DNA of 64,000 bases from Dyadobacter sp. CY356 (GCF_021440195.1 NZ_JAJTSZ010000002.1:310001-374000); one strand, 5' to 3'. Counted from the stretch's first letter, positions 56,421 through 64,000 are shown. Numbers and translations: made by a program. Notes: generated by a model not told the origin, from the letters alone.

Positions 56421-57437
56421 ATGAAAAGACTAACTGTTGCCGGAAGATTATTAATTACCGCGCTCGTGATAGCGGCCATCTTCGTCGGCTATAAATATTT
56501 TGGCGGCCAGCAAGCCCTTGAAAAAGTTGCGAAAGAACAAAAAACCGAGGTTGATTCTACATCGGCAACAACTGAAAGCAGCGAAAGTACGGAACCGTCA
56601 ACAAATGATAATCCTGCCAGCGATGCTGCTGCAAAGACATTCTCCTACACCTCACCCGAGCCGGTTGACGGAAAGTTGAAAGGTGTCGTTGAACTTGGGG
56701 CCAGCGGATTTAATTCATTTATTATCAAGGTTGATACCCAAAAACGCTGGAAACTTGAAAAATCTGAGTTTGGTAACAGCCTTGTAACCGAAAATATGGC
56801 AACTGACGAAGATGTCCGTATTGGTTTGAAAAAATATATCGGAACGATGCTTGATTATGGAGTTGGTAAAAAAGATATCCACTTTGTTGTGAGTTCAGGT
56901 GCGGCAAAAGCTGAGGTAACAAACAAAATTACTGCAGCATTGAAGTCTCTCGGCTATATTGTAAACCAGGTAACTCCGGAACAGGAAGGCCAGTTGGGAC
57001 TTAAATCTGTACTACCGGCTGGTTATGCCAACAAAGCTTTTGTGGTGGATATTGGGTCTGGAAATACAAAAATTTCCTGGATAGCAGGAAGCGGTATTAA
57101 ATCAGTAGAATCTTACGGTGCAAAGTATTTCCAGGACGGTACTGATGACAAAAAAGTGTATGATGAAGTGAGTGCGAAATCAAAACAAATACCTTCTGAT
57201 TTGCGTAAAACAGCATTTATCATTGGTGGCGTACCGTTTGAAATGGCAAAAGAAGTGCGCAAAGGCAAAGAGCGTTACACTGTTTTAAGCGCACCATCAG
57301 ATTATGCAAAACTAACAAATGCAAAATCAAAAGCCGGCGTTAATATCTATAAAGCCGTAGCAGATGCAACTGGCTGTGAAGAATTTGTCTTTGACTGGGA
57401 TGCTAATTTTACCATCGGATTTCTTTTGACGTTGTAA
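56421..57437 (+). CDS. Membrane-tethered Ppx/GppA-like protein (operon gene 3)
   Basis: 338 residues. One N-terminal transmembrane helix (~9-27, preceded by Lys/Arg), a Ser/Thr/Glu-rich linker (~40-75), then a domain (~88-338) that reads like a compact exopolyphosphatase/GppA (ASKHA) fold: VELGASGFNSFIIKV (first phosphate loop), FVVSSGAAKAEV, VTPEQEGQLGLKSVL (the region of the catalytic Glu), FVVDIGSGNTKISW (second phosphate loop) and AFIIGGVPFEM. Ppx/GppA enzymes cleave polyphosphate or pppGpp. The positive-inside rule predicts an outward-facing domain, which would be unusual. Function unknown. Confidence 0.72.
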   Translation: MKRLTVAGRLLITALVIAAIFVGYKYFGGQQALEKVAKEQKTEVDSTSATTESSESTEPSTNDNPASDAAAKTFSYTSPEPVDGKLKGVVELGASGFNSFIIKVDTQKRWKLEKSEFGNSLVTENMATDEDVRIGLKKYIGTMLDYGVGKKDIHFVVSSGAAKAEVTNKITAALKSLGYIVNQVTPEQEGQLGLKSVLPAGYANKAFVVDIGSGNTKISWIAGSGIKSVESYGAKYFQDGTDDKKVYDEVSAKSKQIPSDLRKTAFIIGGVPFEMAKEVRKGKERYTVLSAPSDYAKLTNAKSKAGVNIYKAVADATGCEEFVFDWDANFTIGFLLTL

Positions 57438-57453
57438 TCAAAACTGTAAAGTA

Positions 57454-57493
57454 GGGAAAGATACGGGGTAGTAATCCCGTATCTTTCCCTTTT
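57454..57493 (+). terminator. Strong intrinsic terminator after the three-gene operon
   Basis: GGGAAAGATACGGG (57454-57467) pairs perfectly with CCCGTATCTTTCCC (57476-57489), loop of eight bases, then TTTT (57490-57493). It isolates the operon from the membrane-protein gene that starts 14 bases later. Confidence 0.92.
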
Positions 57494-57506
57494 CACTTGT
57501 AAAAAA

Positions 57507-58007
57507 ATGACGCTTCACGATTTATTTAATAACGTTTCCTCAAATTATTGGCCCGTCGCCTTTTATTTTATATTGCTTCCAGGCATTGCCTGGATCGTAG
57601 GGCAAGTGGCTACAGGCAGTCGTGATGTGAAATTTTGGGGATTGGTTTATTCCATTCTCGTTTATGCAGTATGTATCCCGGGCATCTTCGCCGTCACTTT
57701 AAATATTTATCTTTTTCTGTTTGAACGTCAAAGTATCTGGCAGGCCAATATTGTTTTACAGTTTTTGCCGATTATTTCAATGGCATTAACGCTGATGATC
57801 ATCAAACAAAAAATACCGTTTGCGCTTATTCCGGGTTTTGGAAAATTATCGGGTTTTCTAACTTTGATCGCCGCACTCATTGGCACGATGTGGTTCTTTG
57901 ACCGACTTCATCTGGTAGCCTTCACTTATGTGCCTTTTGCCTATATCGTAATCGGATTTGTCACAACTTTACTGCTCATCAGATTTGCATGGAGCAAAAT
58001 GTTTTGA
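57507..58007 (+). CDS. Small polytopic membrane protein of unknown function
   Basis: 166 residues with about five transmembrane helices and very short loops (e.g. FYFILLPGIAWIVGQV, FLTLIAALIGTMWFF). No family named. Its ATG is just beyond the strong terminator, so it is a separate unit from the upstream operon or relies on read-through. Its last 19 bases overlap the start of the putative restriction-enzyme gene, which suggests cotranscription with the downstream restriction-modification genes. Confidence 0.75.
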   Translation: MTLHDLFNNVSSNYWPVAFYFILLPGIAWIVGQVATGSRDVKFWGLVYSILVYAVCIPGIFAVTLNIYLFLFERQSIWQANIVLQFLPIISMALTLMIIKQKIPFALIPGFGKLSGFLTLIAALIGTMWFFDRLHLVAFTYVPFAYIVIGFVTTLLLIRFAWSKMF

Positions 58008-58651
58008 GCACAGGATCATACATACAAATCTCGGTAACCGACGAGCAGAAAAAATATGCACGCCAGTTGGTAGAGTTTTCTCTTCAACATCATAAAATTG
58101 CCAACATCTGGGATAATCAAAACGACCGGTTTTCTCAAACCAGAATGATGCGATATACCGGAAGTCTGGGTGAAATTGTTTTTGCCGATACATATCATCT
58201 CCCAAGACCGGTCAAATCTTTTGGTGCAAAAGATGGCCAGGATTGGGGACAAGATTTTATGATATCTTCTGACCAATATACCTTTTCACTGGATGTCAAA
58301 TCCATGAAACGTCAAACAGGCAATCTGGCGGCCAATTATGTCCTTAATATTCCGGCACTTCAACTACATAAACCTGGCTCAAAAACCTCTCATTATTTTT
58401 GCATCTCCTTTCACCAAACCGAAAATGAAGGTACTGTTGCTTCCCTGTTAGGTTTTATAGATAAGCAGGCTTTGCTAAATGGCGAAATTGGCACCCTGTT
58501 TTTAAAAGGATCCCAACGTACAAGGTTTGACCAAAGCTCCTTTATTTTTCAGGATGACACTTACGAAATTTTCTTAAAAGACATCGAATCGCCCGTGATT
58601 ACGGCTTATATCCAAAGCTTGAAAGGGTTTCGGATCTGCCATTTGAGGTAA
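57989..58651 (+). CDS. PD-(D/E)XK-fold protein, putative type II restriction endonuclease
   Basis: 220 residues. A clear PD-(D/E)XK active-site pattern: Glu62 (YTGSLGEIVF), Asp89 (GQDWGQDF) and Asp102-Val-Lys104 (SLDVKSMK), spaced as in many restriction enzymes and archaeal-type nucleases. No signal peptide or other domain. The start ATG (57989) lies inside the 3' end of the membrane-protein gene. A TaqI-class adenine methyltransferase gene follows after 79 bases, making a restriction role likely; it could instead be a nuclease of other function, since no homology search was possible. Confidence 0.65.
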   Translation: MEQNVLSTGSYIQISVTDEQKKYARQLVEFSLQHHKIANIWDNQNDRFSQTRMMRYTGSLGEIVFADTYHLPRPVKSFGAKDGQDWGQDFMISSDQYTFSLDVKSMKRQTGNLAANYVLNIPALQLHKPGSKTSHYFCISFHQTENEGTVASLLGFIDKQALLNGEIGTLFLKGSQRTRFDQSSFIFQDDTYEIFLKDIESPVITAYIQSLKGFRICHLR

Positions 58652-58671
58652 CCAAAATATACGTATATTTG
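58642..58671 (+). promoter_or_regulatory. Bacteroidota-type promoter overlapped by a 16-bp palindrome, ahead of the methyltransferase gene
   Basis: TTTG (58642-58645) and TATATTTG (58664-58671) are 18 bases apart, close to the TTTG-N19-TAnnTTTG consensus. The -7 element is overlapped by the perfect palindrome AAATATACGTATATTT (58655-58670), extended by ACC/GGT flanks around one bulged A. The palindrome begins four bases past the endonuclease stop codon. Confidence 0.6.
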
Positions 58672-58730
58672 GTTGGATCAATAATTCCATATGCCCGAAA
58701 CGAATATGATGAGAAAGGATTTTTAGAACA

Positions 58731-60206
58731 ATGGCTTCACAAACACGTACATACGAAAAGAAAAAGCTGCTTGGACAAATTTATACCCCGGCTTTCATCG
58801 TCGAAAAAATTCTTGATAATTCCGGATTTCATCAACTCGATTATAGTAAAAATTCTATCCTTGATCCTGCCTGTGGTGATGGCCGCTTTCTAGTACCAAT
58901 AGCCCGTTATATTATTGAGAATTCTCCCAAAGAAAATTTAAAACAAAATCTTGAAAACATAAGCGGTTGGGATATTGATCCGGAAGCAATTGATATGTGC
59001 CTGCAAAATCTAGAAGAACTCGTTTCTTTATTAGACATAAAAGTGGACTGGCAACTTCACAACCTCGACGCCTTGCAGCAAATTAACAGTACGAAAAAGT
59101 TTGACCTTATCGTTGGTAATCCACCCTATATCCGAATTCAAAACCTTTCTGCTGAACAGAGACAATTTATCCAGGAATCGTATTCATTCTGCAAATCCGG
59201 GTCAACGGATGCTTATGTTGCATTTTTTCAGCTCGCTTCTACCCTCTTGACAGAAAATGGTATTTGCGGATTCGTTACCCCCAATTCATTTTTGAGCTCG
59301 GAGACAGGTAAACCACTTCGCTCCTACTTTTCACTTTCACAAAATCTGAGACAAATTACCAATTATGGTTCGGTTCGAATTTTCGGAAATACCGGCACAT
59401 ATGCGGCTATAACCATTTTTGAAAGAAAACGTTCTGACACCTTTTATTATGAATTAAGTGACTATGATTTGAGTTACCAAAAGCGGGAAATCTCTTTCTC
59501 AGAGTTACATGAAAGTAATAACTGGCACTTATCCGTTGAAAAAAAATCAATGACCGAGGGAAAGATTCTGGGAGAAATCTGTCAGATATCCGTCGGTATT
59601 ACTACGCTTTCCGATAGTATTTTTTTATGCTCAGTTTTGCAGAAAAAAGATCATTTGGTGCAATGTTTAAATAAAAAAGGAAACGTTTTCTGGATCGAAA
59701 ATAATTTCATAAAACCAATTGTAAAAGGCTCCAAGCTAAAAACTTCATCGGATCCGGTAAATGAGTTTATCATTTTTCCTTATGAAAAAGATGAAAACGG
59801 AAAACATAAAATTATCCCTGAAAAAACCTTAGCAAAAGAATATCCTAAAGCTTACAAATATTTACTTGGAACAAAAAAAGAGCTTTTGAAAAGAGATAAT
59901 GGAAAACCAAACGCAGTTGCATGGTACGCTATGGGCCGCGCACAAGGGCTGGATTCTTCCTTCGGAAAAAAAATAATCTTTTCGCCTATGAACAAATTTC
60001 CAAATTTTGTTCTTTACGACAACCCTGACTGTACAGTTTATTCGGGATATTTTATTAAGTATGATGGCGATTACAACTTCTTATTAGCTCAACTAAATTC
60101 TCAAAGAATGGCGGATTTCATCTCCATTTCGGGCCGTGATTTTCAAGGTGGTTACAAAGGTTATAATAAGAAAGTAGTAGAAAATTTTGTCATCACCGGA
60201 CTTTAA
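58731..60206 (+). CDS. N6-adenine DNA methyltransferase, TaqI/Eco57I-like
   Basis: 491 residues. Gamma-class order of motifs: motif X-like GQIYTPAFIVEKIL at ~15-28, motif I DPACGDGRFL at 45-54, an acidic motif II (GWDIDPEAIDMC) and catalytic motif IV NPPY at 130-133. The C-terminal half (~270-491) is a target-recognition region of the M.TaqI type. It transfers a methyl group to adenine N6 within a specific site. The gene is paired with the PD-(D/E)XK gene upstream, and its stop shares one base with the DinB start (TAATG). Confidence 0.92.
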   Translation: MASQTRTYEKKKLLGQIYTPAFIVEKILDNSGFHQLDYSKNSILDPACGDGRFLVPIARYIIENSPKENLKQNLENISGWDIDPEAIDMCLQNLEELVSLLDIKVDWQLHNLDALQQINSTKKFDLIVGNPPYIRIQNLSAEQRQFIQESYSFCKSGSTDAYVAFFQLASTLLTENGICGFVTPNSFLSSETGKPLRSYFSLSQNLRQITNYGSVRIFGNTGTYAAITIFERKRSDTFYYELSDYDLSYQKREISFSELHESNNWHLSVEKKSMTEGKILGEICQISVGITTLSDSIFLCSVLQKKDHLVQCLNKKGNVFWIENNFIKPIVKGSKLKTSSDPVNEFIIFPYEKDENGKHKIIPEKTLAKEYPKAYKYLLGTKKELLKRDNGKPNAVAWYAMGRAQGLDSSFGKKIIFSPMNKFPNFVLYDNPDCTVYSGYFIKYDGDYNFLLAQLNSQRMADFISISGRDFQGGYKGYNKKVVENFVITGL

Positions 60207-60658
60207 TGGAAACAGTAATCAAAGCGTCTGAAAGATTAAAAGTTTTAGTTAACTCCATTCCTGCTTTACTTGAAGAAATATCCGAAACCGAGCTTTCTTT
60301 AAAACCGTCACCATCCCAATGGAGCAAAAAGGAAATACTTGGCCATTTAATTGATAGCGCGGCCAACAATCATCAGCGATTTATCAGGATTCAGTATGAA
60401 CATGAGCCTGTGTTATTTTATGATCAAAATCAGTGGAATGAGCTTAGTAATTATCAAAATATCAGCGCGAATCATTTGATTCAGTTTTGGAAAAGCTATA
60501 ACCAGCAGCTCGTTGAAATTATCAATCTGATTTCAGACGAAAACTTAAATCGATTAGGATCTGGAAATGACGGACAAAAATTACCTCTTAACTTTTATAT
60601 CACGGATTATGTCGGGCATCTCGAACATCATCTGAAGCAGATTGTTCATTACCAATAA
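60206..60658 (+). CDS. DinB-family (YfiT-like) protein
   Basis: 150 residues. A four-helix-bundle DinB-like fold with the metal histidines in LGHLIDSAANNHQRF and the C-terminal HLEHHLKQIVHY. Family members include metal-dependent thiol transferases. The one-base overlap with the methyltransferase stop indicates cotranslation, but a role in restriction-modification is not established. The 103 bases downstream contain the tetR promoter. Confidence 0.85.
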   Translation: METVIKASERLKVLVNSIPALLEEISETELSLKPSPSQWSKKEILGHLIDSAANNHQRFIRIQYEHEPVLFYDQNQWNELSNYQNISANHLIQFWKSYNQQLVEIINLISDENLNRLGSGNDGQKLPLNFYITDYVGHLEHHLKQIVHYQ

Positions 60659-60728
60659 TCTTGCTACTTCAATATTTCGCTGAAAATCAGTGGTTTTATC
60701 AAAAATAATTATGAGTGATTATTTATAA

Positions 60729-60753
60729 ATAAACGAACGTTCGTTTATATTTG
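60729..60753 (+). promoter_or_regulatory. TetR operator palindrome over the tetR promoter
   Basis: ATAAACGAACGTTCGTTTAT (60729-60748) is a perfect 20-bp palindrome; it overlaps a perfect -7 element TATATTTG (60746-60753), with a TTTA about 20 bases upstream as a weak -33. The tetR ATG follows at 60762, implying autorepression. Confidence 0.75.
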
Positions 60754-60761
60754 CATTACTT

Positions 60762-61349
60762 ATGAGAACGAGAGATGCGAATAAAGAAATTGTAATAAAA
60801 CAAAAGGCAATAGAAATGATTGTCAGTCAGGGTTTTGATGGCCTTAGTATGCACAAGCTGGCTAAGGCATCGGGGGTATCGGTGGCTACAATTTATATCT
60901 ATTTCAAAGACCGCGAAAGTCTTCTTCAACAGCTATTTAAAGAAGAAACCAGAAAAATGGCCGAGGCAACTCTCGTCAACTTTGACCCTGAATCCCATTT
61001 TGATGAAGGTTTGAAAGTGCAATGGTTAAATCGGATGAACTATTGTATGGAAAATCAAATCAGTATGACTTTCATGGAACAGTTCAAACATTCGCCGCTG
61101 GTCGATCGCTCGGTGATGGAAAGCAGGTTTATTGATGCTATGTCCAAATTCGTCCATACGGCTATTTCCAGAAACGAACTGATTCCTTTGCCAGTCGAAA
61201 TTTACTGGTCCATCGCGTTTGGACCGCTTTATCAGCTTGTGAAGTTTCATATTGCCAAGACAACGATGCCAGGCCGACCTCCTTTTGTCTTTGATGACGA
61301 GAAAATAAACCTGACATTATCGTTGGTTATCAAGGCTTTAAAACCCTGA
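60762..61349 (+). CDS. TetR/AcrR-family transcriptional regulator
   Basis: 195 residues. The N-terminal helix-turn-helix (~12-55: AIEMIVSQGFDGLSMHKLAK, then VATIYIYFKDRESLL) is canonical; the C-terminal ligand domain (~75-195) is divergent, as usual. It most likely represses its own gene and the downstream MFS transporter gene, releasing DNA on binding a small molecule. The operator palindrome lies 14 bases ahead of the start. A small gene and the MFS gene follow on the same strand. Confidence 0.92.
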   Translation: MRTRDANKEIVIKQKAIEMIVSQGFDGLSMHKLAKASGVSVATIYIYFKDRESLLQQLFKEETRKMAEATLVNFDPESHFDEGLKVQWLNRMNYCMENQISMTFMEQFKHSPLVDRSVMESRFIDAMSKFVHTAISRNELIPLPVEIYWSIAFGPLYQLVKFHIAKTTMPGRPPFVFDDEKINLTLSLVIKALKP

Positions 61350-61456
61350 TATTTTTTGTTCTAAAATTTAAAGTAATTCTCATTTTCATCCGTTTTCCTG
61401 AGTAAAAACCTGATTTTTAAGAATTCATTTCAACTCACTCTTTAAAGAAAGAAGCT

Positions 61457-61693
61457 ATGGAAACGCAATACCCGGATAACAAATACGTGCTTGTTTTTAA
61501 GACCAATCTGCATTTTAAAGACATGAAAAAAATAGAACCTGTACTGAACGCTGAAAAGAAAATTATATGCTGGAATGTAGACCTTACCGATTGTGACAAT
61601 GTACTTCGCATTGAATCTGACGGTCCGCATACGAAAGAGATGATAGCAATCCTGACCAAAGAAGGTTACGCCTGTGAAGAATTAATCGACTAA
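61457..61693 (+). CDS. Small ferredoxin-fold-like protein
   Basis: 78 residues, soluble. The pattern (VLVFKTNLHFKDMKKIEPVL, then IICWNVDLTDCDNVLRIES, then MIAILTKEGYACEELID) suggests a beta-alpha-beta-beta-alpha-beta fold like HMA proteins, but the metal CxxC is missing; single cysteines are present. It lies between tetR (107 bases) and the MFS gene (12 bases), so it probably belongs to the regulator/transporter cassette. Function unknown. Confidence 0.7.
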   Translation: METQYPDNKYVLVFKTNLHFKDMKKIEPVLNAEKKIICWNVDLTDCDNVLRIESDGPHTKEMIAILTKEGYACEELID

Positions 61694-61705
61694 CCTCCCA
61701 TATAT

Positions 61706-62971
61706 ATGCCAGAAAAAAAAGCTGAAATTTTTACAAAATACCAGATATTCGTAATCGCCATTCTTGCCATAGTGCAATTTACGGTAATCCTGGACTTTAT
61801 GGTTTTATCACCTCTGGGAGCCATATTGTTAAAGGAACTTTCCATATCAACATCGCAATTTGCATTGGTCGTTTCAGCCTATGCATTCAGTGCAGGAGCA
61901 GCAGGATTACTCGCCGCCGGCTTTGCGGACAAATTCGACAGGAAGAAACTTTTACTCTTTTTTTATACCGGATTTATAGTCGGCACTTTCCTTTGCGGCA
62001 TTTCACCAACCTACGAATTTTTGCTTGTGGCAAGAGTGGTAACCGGAATATTTGGAGGTGTAATGAGTTCCATCAGTTTCGCCATTATAACGGATCTCTT
62101 TGCGATACAGGTCCGGGGACGGGTCATGGGTTTTGTTCAGATGGCATTTGCAAGCAGTCAGGTTCTGGGAATCCCTTTAGGCTTATTTTTGGCCAATACC
62201 TACAACTGGCATGCGCCGTTTTTAATGATTGTTGGTCTCAGTATTGTCGTGGCATTATCGGTTTTTATTTACATGAAACCAATAGATGCCCATCTCAAAC
62301 TACAAAAGACAGGTAACGCATTTACCCATTTAACCTCAATTTTCGCCCGGGCTAATTACCTTCGTGCCTTTTCAGCAACAACCTTATTAGCCACCGGAGG
62401 ATTTATGCTGATGCCATTCGGAAGCGCATATGCTGTTCATAACCTGGGCATTGATATCAAACAATTACCATATTTATACATGATCACCGGCGTTTGTATG
62501 CTGGTAGCCAGTCCGGTTATGGGCAAATTGAGTGATAAAATTGGCAAGTTCAAAATGTTTATCATCGGATCATCCATAACTTCGGTAATGACATTAATCT
62601 ATTGCAACCTTGGTGTTACACCACTTTGGATCATCATTATCATCAACATCCTATTATTTGTAGGAATAAGTGGCCGGATGATCTCTGCAAGTGCTCTGAT
62701 GACCGCCGTACCTGATATTCAGGATAGAGGCGCGTTTATGGGCATTAATGCTTCCATTCAGCAGATTGCAGGAGGTGTTGCCTCCATTATAGCCGGAATG
62801 ATTGTCTCTGAAACCAGCACTGGTTACCTCAATAACTATGGATTATTAGGCAATGTCGTAGTGGTGGCTGTCGTTCTGACCGTATTTTTGATGTTTAATT
62901 TATATAAGTTTATTTCTAAAAAAGAACAAATCAATTTACAGACAACACCATCGGCTCAGGAAGTAATTTGA
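61706..62971 (+). CDS. MFS drug/metabolite efflux transporter (DHA1-like)
   Basis: 421 residues with 12 predicted helices. Motif A-like loop ADKFDRKKLLLF between helices 2 and 3, and RVVTGIFGGVMSSISFAIITDLF at helix 4 match the drug:H+ antiporter-1 family (AraJ/CmlA-like). It is the third gene of a TetR-controlled cassette and probably exports a toxic compound or metabolite sensed by the TetR protein. A terminator follows at 63021-63045. Confidence 0.92.
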   Translation: MPEKKAEIFTKYQIFVIAILAIVQFTVILDFMVLSPLGAILLKELSISTSQFALVVSAYAFSAGAAGLLAAGFADKFDRKKLLLFFYTGFIVGTFLCGISPTYEFLLVARVVTGIFGGVMSSISFAIITDLFAIQVRGRVMGFVQMAFASSQVLGIPLGLFLANTYNWHAPFLMIVGLSIVVALSVFIYMKPIDAHLKLQKTGNAFTHLTSIFARANYLRAFSATTLLATGGFMLMPFGSAYAVHNLGIDIKQLPYLYMITGVCMLVASPVMGKLSDKIGKFKMFIIGSSITSVMTLIYCNLGVTPLWIIIIINILLFVGISGRMISASALMTAVPDIQDRGAFMGINASIQQIAGGVASIIAGMIVSETSTGYLNNYGLLGNVVVVAVVLTVFLMFNLYKFISKKEQINLQTTPSAQEVI

Positions 62972-63020
62972 TCCATTCGAATTTTTACAAAGAAATTATA
63001 ATGATTTCACAGACAAGAAG

Positions 63021-63045
63021 ACCTTCCAATCCGGGAGGTTTTTTT
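63021..63045 (+). terminator. Intrinsic terminator after the MFS cassette
   Basis: ACCTTCC (63021-63027) pairs with GGGAGGT (63033-63039), one G-U pair and a five-base loop, followed by a seven-T run (63039-63045). Confidence 0.85.
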
Positions 63046-63120
63046 ATTTCCGTTTGAGATCCCTATTATTTAGACATTGAAATTCAGTGACTTATAAAAA
63101 TATAAAATAATAGTTGAAAT

Positions 63121-63266
63121 TACTTTTAATATTTTAAATACTTTTAATTAATATTGATCTTTAAATTCTTATTATTTTATATTATTAGTTCTATGAATAT
63201 TTTCCGTTTATTTACAAATCAGACAGATCATTCATTTGTAACTTTTAATACATATAATACTTTTAA
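63121..63266 (+). repeat. Two pairs of 9-10-base direct repeats ahead of parA
   Basis: TACTTTTAAT occurs at 63121-63130 and 63139-63148, and the variants ACTTTTAAT (63241-63249) and TACTTTTAA (63258-63266) recur immediately before the parA ATG. Within each pair the copies are 18 bases apart. The region is very AT-rich. Possible binding sites for ParA autoregulation or a partition/replication protein, but AT-richness weakens the case. Confidence 0.4.
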
Positions 63267-64000
63267 ATGAAAATCATCAGTATTGTCAACAACAAAGGTG
63301 GTGTTGGAAAAACTACTTCCGCACAAAGTATTGCAGCAGGTCTTGCTAAATTTGCCAATGCACGTGTGTTGGTAATTGACCTGGATGCCCAGGCCAGTTT
63401 GACAAAAAGTTTTGGAATTGTTCACAGTGGTTTAAAGAAAGACAGCGGTTCTTTTATTACCGGAGAATATGCTTTCGAGGAGATCGTTAAAAAGGTTGGG
63501 GACGTCGATATTCTACCTGGTTCGGCCGAGATGAGCCATAAGGAAGATACCATCAAGTCGGCACCGATATTCCCGTTCAATTTGAAAATTGCGCTGGAAA
63601 AAGTGAAAGACAAATACGATTTCGTGATCATTGATTGCCCGCCCGCACTGAATGGAAATACAAGGATGGCGCTGGTTTCGTGCCATCAATATTACGTACC
63701 TCTTCAGGCCGAATTTCTTAGTTATGAAGGTTTAAGAAACTTCCTTGTATACTCGGCTGAAATTAAAAAAATCAGTCCGACAACAAACCTTGGCGGTGTG
63801 TTCGCAACACGGTATAATCCTAAAATAAGAAAGAAGATCAGCCACGAACTGATCAGCGCTACAAAGGAGCAACTTGGTGACGTGTTTATGAATAGCTATA
63901 TTCGTGATAATATTGCCTTATCTGAAGCGCAGGCTAACGGTACCAATATTTTTGATTACGCTCCGGATAGCAATGGTGCAGAAGATTATTATAAATTAAC
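63267..64000 (+). CDS. ParA/Soj-family ATPase (3' end missing)
   Basis: 244 complete codons before the window ends. The deviant Walker A VNNKGGVGKTT (residues 7-17), switch I VIDLDAQASLTKSF and Walker B-like DFVIIDCPPAL identify a MinD/ParA ATPase. ParA proteins position DNA or other cargo using ATP-dependent dimers. The N-terminus starts directly with the Walker motif, so it lacks the DNA-binding N-domain of P1-type ParA. The ParB or other partner would lie downstream outside the window; a plasmid-like or cargo-positioning role cannot be decided from the sequence present. Confidence 0.93.
   Translation, partial: MKIISIVNNKGGVGKTTSAQSIAAGLAKFANARVLVIDLDAQASLTKSFGIVHSGLKKDSGSFITGEYAFEEIVKKVGDVDILPGSAEMSHKEDTIKSAPIFPFNLKIALEKVKDKYDFVIIDCPPALNGNTRMALVSCHQYYVPLQAEFLSYEGLRNFLVYSAEIKKISPTTNLGGVFATRYNPKIRKKISHELISATKEQLGDVFMNSYIRDNIALSEAQANGTNIFDYAPDSNGAEDYYKL

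Noticed and set aside
1..64000. CRISPR arrays, tRNA or rRNA genes, intact insertion sequences
   Set aside because: I looked for regularly spaced repeats, cloverleaf-like segments and transposase signatures and saw none convincing; a covariance-model scan was not possible.
63267..64000. Integrated plasmid or conjugative element beginning at parA
   Set aside because: Only a ParA fragment and short repeats are visible; no relaxase, integrase or replication gene is in the window, so the claim cannot be supported.

Overview
The window reads as a chromosomal stretch of a Bacteroidota bacterium, most likely a Cytophagales/Spirosomaceae member of the Dyadobacter type; the genus is an inference from gene content. 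Supporting signs are a SusD-type outer-membrane lipoprotein, several -7 promoter elements of the TAnnTTTG form, hybrid histidine kinases with CheB/CheR lacking receptors, LytS/LytTR signalling and few purine-rich ribosome-binding sites. The left end cuts a SusD gene and the right end cuts a ParA gene. I found no tRNA, rRNA, CRISPR array or intact insertion sequence.

Layout. 1-4.1 kb: tail of a SusC/SusD-type locus with a secreted RraA-like protein and a Tat-exported enolase-superfamily enzyme, probably sugar-acid catabolism. 4.1-11.5 kb: a VOC protein, a large ATP/ADP-translocase-like membrane protein ending in a cyclic-nucleotide-binding domain, and a minus-strand histidine kinase / response regulator / response-regulator-adenylate cyclase / HD hydrolase cluster. 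11.5-15.6 kb: two small secreted or lipid-anchored proteins and a CLC channel with CBS domains, separated by long intergenic regions. 15.7-22.5 kb: a four-gene operon of two hybrid kinases around CheR and CheB. 22.7-27.2 kb: an AddA-like helicase whose nuclease motif looks lost, with a GNAT gene. 27.3-33 kb: hisS-hisG-hisD-hisC, with a Xre/RES toxin-antitoxin pair between hisD and hisC.

33-42.5 kb: mostly housekeeping (small basic protein, methyltransferase, GT2, hemL, TPR/periplasmic-binding protein, yidC, pyrG). 42.7-52.5 kb: PIG-L deacetylase, nspC, exonuclease plus bestrophin, an MFS permease with a candidate operator, alpha/beta hydrolase, a polytopic membrane protein and a TIM-barrel isomerase. 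52.6-54.4 kb: LytS/LytTR pair whose leader could fold as a compact pseudoknot. 54.6-57.4 kb: an uncharacterised three-gene operon (soluble coiled coil, membrane-anchored coiled coil, membrane-anchored Ppx/GppA-like domain), the best candidate here for an undescribed system.

57.5-60.7 kb: a small membrane protein, a PD-(D/E)XK protein and a TaqI-class adenine methyltransferase that look like a type II restriction-modification pair, then a DinB protein. 60.7-63 kb: a TetR / small protein / MFS efflux cassette with a perfect 20-bp palindrome on the tetR promoter. 63.1-64 kb: direct repeats and a ParA ATPase running off the end.
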